From positions 3,241 through 16,072 of the forward strand of contig JAGQYU010000025.1 in NCBI GenBank assembly GCA_020435885.1: a DNA stretch of 12,832 nucleotides. Reading direction: 5' to 3'. Made by a program: the position numbers and the translations under genes. This DNA comes from Flavobacteriaceae bacterium. GTDB lineage: Bacteria; Bacteroidota; Bacteroidia; Flavobacteriales; Flavobacteriaceae. Below the pieces are notes generated by a model. It was not told where the DNA came from. It did not search any database and saw only the letters and a program-made list of their open reading frames with translations. Of this stretch, positions 5,339 to 12,832 are shown in pieces (positions within the stretch are counted from its first letter, which is position 1; every line of letters starts with the position of its first letter).

Positions 5339-5371
5339 TACTTCCATTTAAATATACTATACAAACATACT

Positions 5372-7771
5372 ATGGCAGGTGAAAATTGCTACCATTGTGG
5401 AGCTGATTGCGGGTCAAGTCCGGTAAATTTTGATGATAAATGTTTTTGTTGTAATGGCTGCAAAACGGTTTATGAGATCCTCAATGAAAACGATTTGGCC
5501 TGTTATTATGATTTTGAATCATCCCCCGGAAAAATACCTGAAGAAATAAAAGGCAAGTATAATTACTTGGACAATGAACAAATTGTTGAAAAGCTATATG
5601 ATTTTATTGATGGAGATATAAGCGTAATCACTTTTTACATACCACACATTCACTGTAGTTCTTGTATTTGGGTACTAGAGAATTTAAATAGGTTAAATCC
5701 TTCAATTATTTCATCGCAAGTCAATTTCCCTAAAAAGGAAGCCAGAATTACCTTTAACAATGCCAAAATCACTCTACGGCAAGTTGTGGAACTGATGAGT
5801 TCTATTGGGTATGAGCCTTATATAAGTTTAGAGGATACATCCGTTGCAAAGAAAAAAGTAGACAGAACGTTAATGTATAAATTAGGTGTTGCCGGTTTTG
5901 CTTTCGGTAATATTATGCTGTTATCCTTTCCAGAATATTTTCAAACGGATGAGTATTGGCTGGAAAGGTATAAGCCATTGTTCCGTTACATTATTTTTGC
6001 AATGAGTTTTCCGGTGGTGTTTTATGCCGCCAGTGAGTATTTTATTTCGGCATATAAAGGCCTGAAGCACAAAATATTGAATATTGATGTGCCTATTGTA
6101 TTAGGTATTATAGTTCTATTTCTCCGAAGTAGTTATGAGATTCTGTTTGATGTAGGACAAGGATATTTTGACAGCCTTGCCGGATTTGTTTTCTTTTTAT
6201 TGTTAGGAAAGGTATTTCAGCAGCAAACCTATAGCTTTTTATCCTTTGAGAGAGATTATAAATCATACTTTCCGATTGCCGTAACTAAGATCAATAGAGA
6301 TAGAACAGAAACATCTATTTCTATTTATGATGTACAAGAAGGCGATAGAATTCTAATTAGAAATAATGAGTTAGTACCAGTTGATGGTATTTTAATAACC
6401 GAGAATACGCAGATCGATTATAGTTTTGTTACAGGTGAGTCCTTGCCGGTTACTAAAAAGTCTGGAGATAAGCTGTTTGCAGGCGGTAAACAACTTACAG
6501 GAGCTATTGAGATGGAGGCTTTACAAACTGTTTCTCAGAGCTATTTAACACAATTGTGGAGCAATGATATTTTTACGAAAAGATCACAAAACTCTATTAA
6601 GAACCTTACAGATTCCATCAGCAAAAGGTTTACCATAATAGTCTTGTTAATTGCTTTGGTAGCAGGTATTTTTTGGTATTTCAAAGATATTACCATGGTG
6701 GCAAATGTGGTAACTGCGGTGTTGATTGTTGCCTGCCCTTGTGCGCTGGCCTTGTCGGCGCCATTTGCATTGGGTAATATGCTGCGGATTCTGGGTAAGC
6801 AAAAATTCTATCTAAAAAATGCAGAAGTTATAGAAAACCTTTCAAAAATAGATCAAATTATTTTTGATAAAACAGGAACCATCACAACCAATAAAACTGA
6901 AATTGATTATCAAGGTGAAGAATTGAAAGATATTGATAAACAGATAGTTAAGAGTTTGTTAAGAGAGTCTAACCATCCGTTAAGCAGAACATTATATACT
7001 ACATTTGAAGAAGTACCTTTATTAAAAGTCACAGATTTTGAAGAAAAACTAGGTAAAGGTTTAGAAGGCGAAGTTAACGGAGTTAAAATAAAATTGGGCT
7101 CAGCTAGTTTTGTGGGAACTACGGTATCTAATGCCTTAGAAACTGCTATTTATGTAAAATTTGATGAGGATATTAAAGGAAAATACATCATTAAAAATAC
7201 CTATAGAAAAAGTATTGAAGAAACATTCAATGAATTGAATAAACATTACAATTTAGGGATACTTTCTGGTGATAATGAAGGAGAAAAAAAATATTTAGAA
7301 ACTATATTACCAACCGATACAGTGTTTGAATTCAATCAAAAACCTGAGGATAAATTGAACTTTATAAAATCACTTCAATCACAACAAAAAAGAGTATTGA
7401 TGATAGGTGATGGGTTGAATGATGCAGGGGCATTAGCACAGAGCAATGTTGGAATAGCCGTTTCAGAAAACATCAACGTATTTTCGCCTGCTTCAGACGG
7501 AATTATAGATGCTTCTAAGTTTGAGATGTTGCCAAATTTTTTAAAACTCACAAAAAAAACTATACAAATTATCAAGCTGAGTTTTGTGATCTCGTTTTTA
7601 TATAATGTTGTTGGAATGATCTTTGCCATAACGGGTAATCTCTCTCCAATAGTGGCTGCAATTTTAATGCCTTTAAGCTCAATATCTGTTGTTGTTTTTG
7701 TTACATTAGGTACAAATATTATTTCAGGAAATAATATCTTTACAAAATCAGATTTGGTAAAAAAAACATGA
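5372..7771 (+). CDS. ccoI: CcoI/FixI copper-translocating P-type ATPase for cbb3 oxidase assembly
   Basis: The 799-residue P1B-type ATPase opens with a Cys-rich metal-binding region (C6, C9, C13, C24, C26, C27, C30). An HMA-like domain with the CxxC pair C95/C98 follows. Membrane helices span about 168-285. The actuator motif TGES is at 354-357 and the intramembrane copper-site CPC at 455-457. The phosphorylated Asp499 sits in DKTGT, the nucleotide-binding HP is at 535-536, GDGLND is at 679-684, and the last two helices are about 735-790. This matches the CcoI/FixI/CopA2 branch, which exports Cu+ slowly to metallate the CuB site of cbb3 oxidase rather than to detoxify copper. The position as first gene of the cco cluster agrees. 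The ATG at 5372 gives the family's usual N-terminus (MAGENCYHCG). The stop overlaps an FNR-like palindrome, and ccoS follows after 57 bases. Confidence 0.95.
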   Translation: MAGENCYHCGADCGSSPVNFDDKCFCCNGCKTVYEILNENDLACYYDFESSPGKIPEEIKGKYNYLDNEQIVEKLYDFIDGDISVITFYIPHIHCSSCIWVLENLNRLNPSIISSQVNFPKKEARITFNNAKITLRQVVELMSSIGYEPYISLEDTSVAKKKVDRTLMYKLGVAGFAFGNIMLLSFPEYFQTDEYWLERYKPLFRYIIFAMSFPVVFYAASEYFISAYKGLKHKILNIDVPIVLGIIVLFLRSSYEILFDVGQGYFDSLAGFVFFLLLGKVFQQQTYSFLSFERDYKSYFPIAVTKINRDRTETSISIYDVQEGDRILIRNNELVPVDGILITENTQIDYSFVTGESLPVTKKSGDKLFAGGKQLTGAIEMEALQTVSQSYLTQLWSNDIFTKRSQNSIKNLTDSISKRFTIIVLLIALVAGIFWYFKDITMVANVVTAVLIVACPCALALSAPFALGNMLRILGKQKFYLKNAEVIENLSKIDQIIFDKTGTITTNKTEIDYQGEELKDIDKQIVKSLLRESNHPLSRTLYTTFEEVPLLKVTDFEEKLGKGLEGEVNGVKIKLGSASFVGTTVSNALETAIYVKFDEDIKGKYIIKNTYRKSIEETFNELNKHYNLGILSGDNEGEKKYLETILPTDTVFEFNQKPEDKLNFIKSLQSQQKRVLMIGDGLNDAGALAQSNVGIAVSENINVFSPASDGIIDASKFEMLPNFLKLTKKTIQIIKLSFVISFLYNVVGMIFAITGNLSPIVAAILMPLSSISVVVFVTLGTNIISGNNIFTKSDLVKKT

Positions 7772-7781
7772 CAAATATCAT
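7768..7781. promoter_or_regulatory. FNR-like palindromic operator candidate upstream of ccoS
   Basis: ATGACAAATATCAT has TGA-N6-TCA symmetry and matches 7 of the 10 defined positions of the FNR consensus TTGAT-N4-ATCAA. It overlaps the ccoI stop codon. It is centred about 33 bases upstream of the centre of the weak box at 7804-7811, so roughly -40 from the expected start, the class II activator position. It is closely related to the sequence at 5308-5321. Confidence 0.4.
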
Positions 7782-7803
7782 TTTTTGAAGAAAAGTATGT
7801 ACC

Positions 7804-7811
7804 TTTATTTG
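7804..7811 (+). promoter_or_regulatory. Weak TAnnTTTG-like box upstream of ccoS
   Basis: TTTATTTG differs from TAnnTTTG at one position. A TTTG at 7784-7787 lies 16 bases upstream as a possible -33 element. An activator at 7768-7781 could compensate for the weak match. The alternative box TACCTTTA at 7800-7807 is equally imperfect. Confidence 0.3.
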
Positions 7812-7828
7812 TATAAATTTAACTATTT

Positions 7829-8032
7829 ATGGATATCATCTTCGTAATGATCGCGGTGAGCATTGTAATTGCCATTGTATTTCTTGCTTTATTCATAAAG
7901 ACTGTAAAATCAGGACAGTACGATGATCTTTATACCCCCTCCGTACGTATGTTATTTGAAGATGAGTTCATAAAAAAAGACACAAAAGTTTCTTCAGAAT
8001 CTAAATCAATTAATCCAAGTAATAACCAATAA
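7829..8032 (+). CDS. ccoS: CcoS, cbb3 oxidase maturation protein
   Basis: The 67-residue protein has one N-terminal membrane helix (about residues 4-24) followed by the family-diagnostic segment KSGQYDDLYTPSVRMLFEDE. CcoS is needed for heme and copper cofactor insertion into cbb3 oxidase in the systems where it has been studied. Its size is typical, with a Ser- and Lys-rich C-terminal tail. The gene sits directly between ccoI and ccoNO and stops 8 bases before the ccoNO start, so it is surely co-transcribed with the oxidase genes. Confidence 0.93.
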   Translation: MDIIFVMIAVSIVIAIVFLALFIKTVKSGQYDDLYTPSVRMLFEDEFIKKDTKVSSESKSINPSNNQ

Positions 8033-8040
8033 TTTTTAAA

Positions 8041-10191
8041 ATGGAAAAAGAGCAGTTTTATTATGATAACAAAATTGTAAGAATGTTTCTCATAGCTACC
8101 ATCATTTGGGGTGTTGTAGGTATGTTAGTAGGCTTAATGGTTGCATTTTTGTTTATTTTTCCAAACTACATGGAAGGCATTCCATGGTTGAGTTTTGGAC
8201 GTCTTAGACCTTTACACACCAATGCAGCAATTTTTGCATTTGTTGGTAACGGTTTTTTTGTGGGTATGTATTACTCGATGCAGCGCTTGTTAAAAGCCAG
8301 AATGTTTAGTGATCTTTTAAGTAGGATCCATTTCTGGGGATGGCAACTTATTATTGTAGCAGCTGCGTTAACGTTACCTTTCGGTATTACCTCATCAAAA
8401 GAATATGCGGAATTAGAATGGCCAATAGATATTGCCATTGCACTAATTTGGGTAGTGATGGGTATTAATATGATTGGTACCATTTTAAAAAGACGTCAAC
8501 GTCATATCTACGTTGCAATTTGGTTCTATATTTCAACTTTTGTAACAGTAGCTGTTCTTCACATATTTAATAACTTAGAATTACCGGTTACAGCTTTAAA
8601 GAGCTACTCAATATATGCTGGTGTACAAGATGCCATGGTACAATGGTGGTACGGACACAATGCAGTGGCATTCTTCTTAACCACTCCTATATTAGGTTTA
8701 ATGTATTATTTTGTACCTAAGGCGGCTAATAGACCTGTGTATTCATATAGATTATCGATTGTACACTTTTGGTCGTTAATATTTATATACATTTGGGCAG
8801 GCCCTCACCACTTATTATATACAGCATTGCCAGAATGGGCGCAAAATTTAGGTACTGTATTTTCAGTAATGTTGATCTTCCCTTCATGGGGTGGTATGAT
8901 CAATGGTTTATTAACGCTCCGTGGAGCTTGGGATAAAGTTAGAGAAAGCCCCGTATTGAAATTCTTTGTGGTAGCTATTACAGGTTATGGTATGAGTACG
9001 TTTGAAGGTCCAATGTTGTCTTTCAAAAACGTAAACGCTATAGCACACTATACTGACTGGATAGTAGCACACGTACATATTGGCACATTGGCTTGGAACG
9101 GATTCTTAGTTTCCGGTATGTTATATTGGTTGGCTACTAAGATTTGGAAGACAGAAATTTACTCTATTAAATTGGCGAATGCCCATTTCTGGATAGGTAC
9201 ATTGGGTATCCTTTTCTATGCTATTCCATTATATGTAGCAGGCTTTATGCAAGCATTGATGTGGAAAGAATTTAACCCTGACGGAACATTGGTGTATGGT
9301 AACTTCCTTGAAACGGTAACTCAAATATTGCCAATGCATGCAATGCGTGCTTTTGGAGGTACACTATATGTTACAGGATTTATTTTATTAACATACAATA
9401 TTTATAAAACTGCCAAAGCAGGATCAAAAGTTGAAGATGAGTTAGTAGAAGCTGCTCCGCTTAAACAAATTCCAACTAAGAGATTAGCTGGTGAAGGATT
9501 ACACTCTTGGTTAGAAAGACGTACTGCTTTATTCACTATTTTGGCTACATTGGCAATTTTAGTAGGTGGTGCTGTAGAAATAGTACCATTAATAACAGTT
9601 CCTTCTAACATACCTAAAATAGCAAGTGTAAAACCTTATACACCACTAGAATTGGAAGGTAGAGATATTTATATCCGTGAAGGATGTAATAACTGCCACT
9701 CTCAAATGATTCGTCCTTTCCGTTCTGAAGTTGAGCGTTATGGAGAATACTCTAAAGTAGGCGAATTTGTGTATGACCATCCATTCTTATGGGGTTCTCG
9801 TAGAACAGGTCCGGATGTACATAGATTAGGTGGTAAGTACAATGATAACTGGCACTTCAACCACATGTATGATCCTAGGCTAACCTCACCGGGCTCTATT
9901 ATGCCTCGTTATCCATGGTTATTAGAAAATGACCTTGATATTTCTGATACTGAGGCTAAAATGGCAGCTATGGTTAAATTAGGCGTACCTTATACTCAAT
10001 TTGAACTAGACAAAGCCTTGCCATTACTTAAAGAGCAAGCAACTCAAATTGAGCAAAACTTAAGACAAGATCCTGAATATGTTAAGAATTATGGAGAGGC
10101 AAATATGGAAAACAAAGAGATTGTTGCCTTAATAGCCTACTTGCAACGTTTAGGTACAGATATTAAAAACGGAGAAACTGCTCAAAACTAA
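8041..10191 (+). CDS. ccoNO: CcoNO, fused catalytic and mono-heme subunits of cbb3 oxidase
   Basis: The 716-residue protein combines two subunits that are separate in Proteobacteria. Residues 1-455 are CcoN, the O2-reducing heme-copper subunit. His59 and His346 fit as low-spin heme b ligands, His344 as the heme b3 ligand, and His206, His256 and His257 as CuB ligands. Tyr250, six residues before His256, fits the cross-linked Tyr of C-family oxidases; these numbers run one below those of the P. stutzeri enzyme. A hydrophilic linker (456-495) leads to a further membrane helix (about 496-520) and the CcoO domain (521-716). CcoO has heme c motif CNNCH at 549-553 and a probable Met ligand at 621 (IMPRYPWL). 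The fusion is common in Bacteroidota. It is an inner-membrane complex reducing O2 at high affinity. The stop lies 6 bases before ccoQ. Confidence 0.96.
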   Translation: MEKEQFYYDNKIVRMFLIATIIWGVVGMLVGLMVAFLFIFPNYMEGIPWLSFGRLRPLHTNAAIFAFVGNGFFVGMYYSMQRLLKARMFSDLLSRIHFWGWQLIIVAAALTLPFGITSSKEYAELEWPIDIAIALIWVVMGINMIGTILKRRQRHIYVAIWFYISTFVTVAVLHIFNNLELPVTALKSYSIYAGVQDAMVQWWYGHNAVAFFLTTPILGLMYYFVPKAANRPVYSYRLSIVHFWSLIFIYIWAGPHHLLYTALPEWAQNLGTVFSVMLIFPSWGGMINGLLTLRGAWDKVRESPVLKFFVVAITGYGMSTFEGPMLSFKNVNAIAHYTDWIVAHVHIGTLAWNGFLVSGMLYWLATKIWKTEIYSIKLANAHFWIGTLGILFYAIPLYVAGFMQALMWKEFNPDGTLVYGNFLETVTQILPMHAMRAFGGTLYVTGFILLTYNIYKTAKAGSKVEDELVEAAPLKQIPTKRLAGEGLHSWLERRTALFTILATLAILVGGAVEIVPLITVPSNIPKIASVKPYTPLELEGRDIYIREGCNNCHSQMIRPFRSEVERYGEYSKVGEFVYDHPFLWGSRRTGPDVHRLGGKYNDNWHFNHMYDPRLTSPGSIMPRYPWLLENDLDISDTEAKMAAMVKLGVPYTQFELDKALPLLKEQATQIEQNLRQDPEYVKNYGEANMENKEIVALIAYLQRLGTDIKNGETAQN

Positions 10192-10197
10192 TCAGTT

Positions 10198-10389
10198 ATG
10201 ATGAAGTTTATAAAACATCACTTAGAGAGTATTGACGGGGTAGAAATCTATCCGATTATTGCCCTGTTAATATTCTTTACGGTGTTTGTGTCTATGTTTT
10301 TTTACGTAGTAAAAATCCCTAAAAAAAATATTAAAGAATTAAGTAATATGCCTTTAGAAGGCGATGAAAATATAAACGACTATGAGTAA
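10198..10389 (+). CDS. ccoQ: CcoQ-like small subunit of cbb3 oxidase
   Basis: The 63-residue protein has a short cytoplasmic or amphipathic N-terminus (KFIKHHLESIDGVEIYP), one membrane helix (about 17-37) and a polar tail. Size and location between ccoNO and ccoP fit CcoQ/FixQ, which stabilises the complex. Start is one of two adjacent ATG codons (10198 or 10201). The end overlaps the ccoP start by 8 bases, indicating coupled translation. Confidence 0.82.
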   Translation: MMKFIKHHLESIDGVEIYPIIALLIFFTVFVSMFFYVVKIPKKNIKELSNMPLEGDENINDYE

Positions 10390-11023
10390 CAACGAATCAT
10401 TCTGGAAAAGATTATTAAAGAAGCTCACTAAAGCCAATGAACTAGGTCATGAAGAAGATGTAATGACCGACCATGATTATGACGGAATTAGAGAACTAGA
10501 CAATGTATTGCCGCCTTGGTGGTTGATAGGTTTCTATATAACTGTAGCAATCAGTATCTTTTATTATATTATGGTATATGCTTTAGATAAATATGGTCAA
10601 GATGATGAATATTTAGCTGAAGTAGCTCAAGCGGAAGCTGCTATTGAGCAATATAAAAAGGACAACCCTGAGTTGTTTAGCGATGAAAATTTAGTTGCAT
10701 TAACTGATCCTGCTGATATTGAAAAAGGAAAGGCACTATTTACCGAAAAAACATGTACAGCTTGTCATTTAATTGACGGCGGAGGTAGTATAGGGCCAAA
10801 CCTTACTGATGAACATTGGATATTAGGTGGTGGCTTTAAAAATGTATTTAACACTATTTCAAAAGGAGGTAGGCCAGGTAAAGGTATGATTGCTTGGGAA
10901 GCTACTATCAATCAAAAGGATAGACAACTTTTGGCTAGCTATGTACTAACCTTACAAGGAACTACTCCTGCTACACCAAAAGCACCCGAAGGAGATATTA
11001 TTTGGAAAGCTGGCGACGAATAA
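10382..11023 (+). CDS. ccoP: CcoP, mono-heme c subunit of cbb3 oxidase (short form)
   Basis: The 213-residue protein starts with the cytoplasmic cbb3 N-terminal region (EEDVMTDHDYDGIRELDNVLPPWW, about 24-47). One membrane helix follows (about 48-66), then a periplasmic linker and a single cytochrome c domain with CTACH at 125-129 and a probable distal Met169 in GKGMIAW. CcoP accepts electrons and passes them to the CcoO heme. Proteobacterial CcoP has two heme c domains and about 300 residues; here there is only one. Some flavobacterial CcoP proteins, as I recall, are near 300 residues because of extra N-terminal membrane helices, and those are also absent here. Nothing suggests truncation: the start overlaps ccoQ by 8 bases and the domain is intact. 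Confidence 0.93.
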   Translation: MSNNESFWKRLLKKLTKANELGHEEDVMTDHDYDGIRELDNVLPPWWLIGFYITVAISIFYYIMVYALDKYGQDDEYLAEVAQAEAAIEQYKKDNPELFSDENLVALTDPADIEKGKALFTEKTCTACHLIDGGGSIGPNLTDEHWILGGGFKNVFNTISKGGRPGKGMIAWEATINQKDRQLLASYVLTLQGTTPATPKAPEGDIIWKAGDE

Positions 11024-11075
11024 AATTGATGCAGTGTATGTCATATAAGTTTCATTAAAAAAGAAGTATTCATCG

Positions 11076-11083
11076 TACATTTG
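11076..11083 (+). promoter_or_regulatory. TAnnTTTG promoter box for ccoG
   Basis: TACATTTG matches the -7 element exactly, 36 bases before the ccoG ATG, in the 96-base gap after ccoP. It suggests that ccoG can be transcribed apart from the oxidase subunit genes. No terminator is visible after ccoP, so read-through is also expected. Confidence 0.5.
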
Positions 11084-11119
11084 CATAGAATTTTTAAACA
11101 AGAATAATTTCTTTGAAAC

Positions 11120-12535
11120 ATGGCATCACAAGAGCAAGAGGTTTTTAGAGACTCCATAGGAACTATTACCCAAGAAGGTACACGTAATTTTATTCATCCG
11201 AAGAAACCTAAAGGGAAGTTTACCAATTATAGAACCTATGTTAGTTGGTTGTTATTAATTATATTAGTTGCAGCCCCTTTTATAAAAGTAAAAGGAAATC
11301 AATTCTTACTCTTCAATGTATTAGAAAGAAGATTCAACATATTCGGCCAACCATTTTGGCCACAAGACTTTCACCTATTAGTGTTATCAATGCTAATAGG
11401 TGTTGTTTTTATAATACTTTTCACTGTTATTTTTGGTAGGATTTTCTGCGGATGGGTATGTCCACAAACTATTTTCATGGAAATGGTTTTCAGAAAAGTA
11501 GAATATTTAATTGAAGGAGATAGAGCTAAACAAATAAAATTAAGTAAACAACCATGGAATACTGAAAAGATTTGGAAAAAAGGACTTAAATGGTTCATAT
11601 TCTTTTTAATATCCTTTATTATTTCTAATGTATTTCTGGCTTATATAATAGGCAGTGACAGCGTTTTGCAGTATATTACTGATGGCCCTGCAGATCACAT
11701 GGGTACGTTAATTCCTCTTTTGGTATTTACCGCAGTTTTCTACTTCATATTTGCATGGTTTAGAGAGCAGGTGTGTATTATTGTATGCCCTTATGGTAGG
11801 TTACAAGGTGTTTTGTTAGACAAAAAATCGATTGTGGTTGCTTATGACCATGTACGTGGAGAAGGAAATAACGGGCGTCAAAAAGTTAGAAAAGATGAAG
11901 ATAGAGCTGCCGTTGGTTATGGTGATTGTGTTGATTGTAAGCAGTGCGTACAAGTTTGCCCTACCGGGATCGATATTAGAAATGGTACACAGTTAGAATG
12001 TATAAACTGTACAGCTTGTATAGATGCCTGTGATGAAATAATGGATAAAGTTGGTTTTGACAGAGGCCTTATCCGATATGCATCTGAAGCTAATATAGAA
12101 AACAAAGAACATTTTAAATTTAATGCTCGTATAAAGGCTTATACAGGTGTTTTATTGGTGCTTATAGGTGTTTTGGTTGCTATGTTATTTATGCGTTCAG
12201 ATATTGAAGCTACGATACTCCGTTTACCGGGACAAATGTTTTCAACTACCGAAACCAGTGTTAAAAATGTCTATACATTTAAGTTGGTAAACAAAACCGT
12301 AAACGATTACGATAATATTGATATCAAACTTATTTCTCATGAAGGTGAGGTAACCGTAGTTGGCGGAAAAAGTTCGGTACAAAAAGGAAGCCTTAAAGAA
12401 GGAACATTGTTTATAGAAATAGACAAAAAAGACCTTACATCCTCTAAAGAAAAATTGAAATTAGGAGTATATTCTAATGACAAACTTTTGGAGGAAACTA
12501 CAACCAACTTCCCAGGACCGGCTATCATTAAATAA
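11120..12535 (+). CDS. ccoG: CcoG/FixG/RdxA membrane ferredoxin-type protein for cbb3 assembly
   Basis: The 471-residue protein has several membrane helices (about 41-58, 85-106, 157-177, 196-214 and 341-358). A FCGWVCPQTIFME motif (109-121) and a second Cys-Pro motif, CIIVCPYG (219-226), are seen in the polyferredoxin-like membrane core. A soluble 2x[4Fe-4S] ferredoxin domain has Cys270, 273, 276, 280 and Cys294, 297, 300, 304. A C-terminal Ig-like FixG_C domain (about 370-471) lies outside the membrane. CcoG is reported to act as a Cu2+ reductase that supplies Cu+ for cbb3 assembly. All Fe-S ligands are present. It follows ccoP, has its own promoter box, and is followed by ccoH after 34 bases. 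Confidence 0.95.
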   Translation: MASQEQEVFRDSIGTITQEGTRNFIHPKKPKGKFTNYRTYVSWLLLIILVAAPFIKVKGNQFLLFNVLERRFNIFGQPFWPQDFHLLVLSMLIGVVFIILFTVIFGRIFCGWVCPQTIFMEMVFRKVEYLIEGDRAKQIKLSKQPWNTEKIWKKGLKWFIFFLISFIISNVFLAYIIGSDSVLQYITDGPADHMGTLIPLLVFTAVFYFIFAWFREQVCIIVCPYGRLQGVLLDKKSIVVAYDHVRGEGNNGRQKVRKDEDRAAVGYGDCVDCKQCVQVCPTGIDIRNGTQLECINCTACIDACDEIMDKVGFDRGLIRYASEANIENKEHFKFNARIKAYTGVLLVLIGVLVAMLFMRSDIEATILRLPGQMFSTTETSVKNVYTFKLVNKTVNDYDNIDIKLISHEGEVTVVGGKSSVQKGSLKEGTLFIEIDKKDLTSSKEKLKLGVYSNDKLLEETTTNFPGPAIIK

Positions 12536-12537
12536 AT

Positions 12538-12545
12538 TATCTTTG
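12538..12545 (+). promoter_or_regulatory. TAnnTTTG promoter box for ccoH
   Basis: TATCTTTG followed by TAC matches the -7 element exactly, 24 bases before the ccoH ATG and just after the ccoG stop. It may give an extra ccoH transcript. Confidence 0.5.
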
Positions 12546-12569
12546 TACGTTAATTAATGTGATTTTATT

Positions 12570-12832
12570 ATGAAGATCAAGTTGAATTGGGGAGGTGCCA
12601 TCGTTATAGTTATGGCCTTATTTATGATTTTTATACTGCAATATGTGTATAGAACCATTACGATGGATGAATATGATCATCATTTGGTTTCAGAAGATTA
12701 CTATAAAGATGAGCTCTTTTATCAAAAAGAAATTGATAAGATTAAGAATGCTAATGAATTACCTCAAAATCTAAAAGTAGAAAATACTACGGAAGGACTC
12801 ACATTGATTTTTCCGGAAAGCATGGAACCTAC
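12570..12832 (+). CDS. ccoH: FixH/CcoH family protein, N-terminal part only
   Basis: An ATG at 12570 opens a frame that runs off the window end after 87 complete codons. The product starts MKIKLNWGGAIVIVMALF, with one membrane helix at about residues 8-26. The FixH-like segment YRTITMDEYDHHLVSEDYYKDEL follows, then a helical stretch (YQKEIDKIKNANELP) and the beginning of a beta-rich periplasmic domain. FixH/CcoH interacts with CcoN and stabilises the assembling oxidase. Its position after ccoG is the normal order in flavobacterial cco loci. The C-terminal half lies outside the window. Confidence 0.88.
   Translation, partial: MKIKLNWGGAIVIVMALFMIFILQYVYRTITMDEYDHHLVSEDYYKDELFYQKEIDKIKNANELPQNLKVENTTEGLTLIFPESMEP

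Noticed and set aside
5336..5371. Earlier TTG start for ccoI
   Set aside because: The TTG is part of the TAAGTTTG promoter box, and the ATG at 5372 gives the expected N-terminus.
5372..7771. General copper-detoxifying CopA ATPase
   Set aside because: The Cys-rich N-terminal region and the location heading the cco cluster favour the CcoI/FixI assembly branch.
11030..11060. A third FNR-like site before ccoG
   Set aside because: A right half (TTTCAT) is present, but no matching TGA half stands at the correct N6 spacing.

Overview
The window looks like chromosomal DNA of a member of the Bacteroidota, most likely the family Flavobacteriaceae. The reasons are the AT-rich composition, the near absence of Shine-Dalgarno sequences, several TAnnTTTG promoter elements, a DUF6495-like protein, a Haem_bd-type protein, a head-GIN protein, and a cbb3 oxidase locus in which ccoN and ccoO are fused. 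No tRNA, rRNA, CRISPR array, insertion sequence or phage gene was seen. This is inference from sequence reading only; no database search was run.

Left part (1-2601, plus strand). The window opens with the last 28 codons of an unidentified gene, then a secreted head-GIN (DUF2807) protein ending in a strong terminator. Next is a small secreted protein built from three copies of a YLPxGFxPY motif, preceded by an ECF-sigma-like promoter and followed by a perfect terminator. A roughly 220-base stretch without a convincing gene (1454-1671) holds several hairpins and an orphan terminator. It leads into a DUF6495-like protein and a membrane-anchored mono-heme protein.

Middle (2604-5266). A minus-strand pair consists of a Sir2/SIRT5-type deacylase that appears to start with TTG, overlapping by 8 bases a helical-repeat protein of unknown role. 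Divergent from the pair is a TrmH-like tRNA 2'-O-methyltransferase. Convergent with that is a Crp/Fnr-type regulator with an N-terminal CxxC.

Right part (5372-12832, plus strand). This is a cytochrome cbb3 oxidase locus in the order ccoI-ccoS-ccoNO-ccoQ-ccoP-ccoG-ccoH, with ccoH cut by the window end. CcoI supplies copper, CcoS and CcoH assist assembly, CcoG is a ferredoxin-type membrane protein implicated in copper reduction, and CcoNO, CcoQ and CcoP are the oxidase subunits. The regulator is transcribed away from ccoI. The gap between them holds two oppositely directed TAnnTTTG boxes with a 14-base FNR-like palindrome exactly midway. A closely related palindrome lies at the ccoI/ccoS junction. 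The simplest model is that the regulator controls itself and the oxidase locus in response to oxygen or redox state.

Most of the window is ordinary flavobacterial core genome. The items most worth a second look are the triplicated YLPxGFxPY protein with its promoter, the structured orphan-terminator region, and the paired FNR-like sites.
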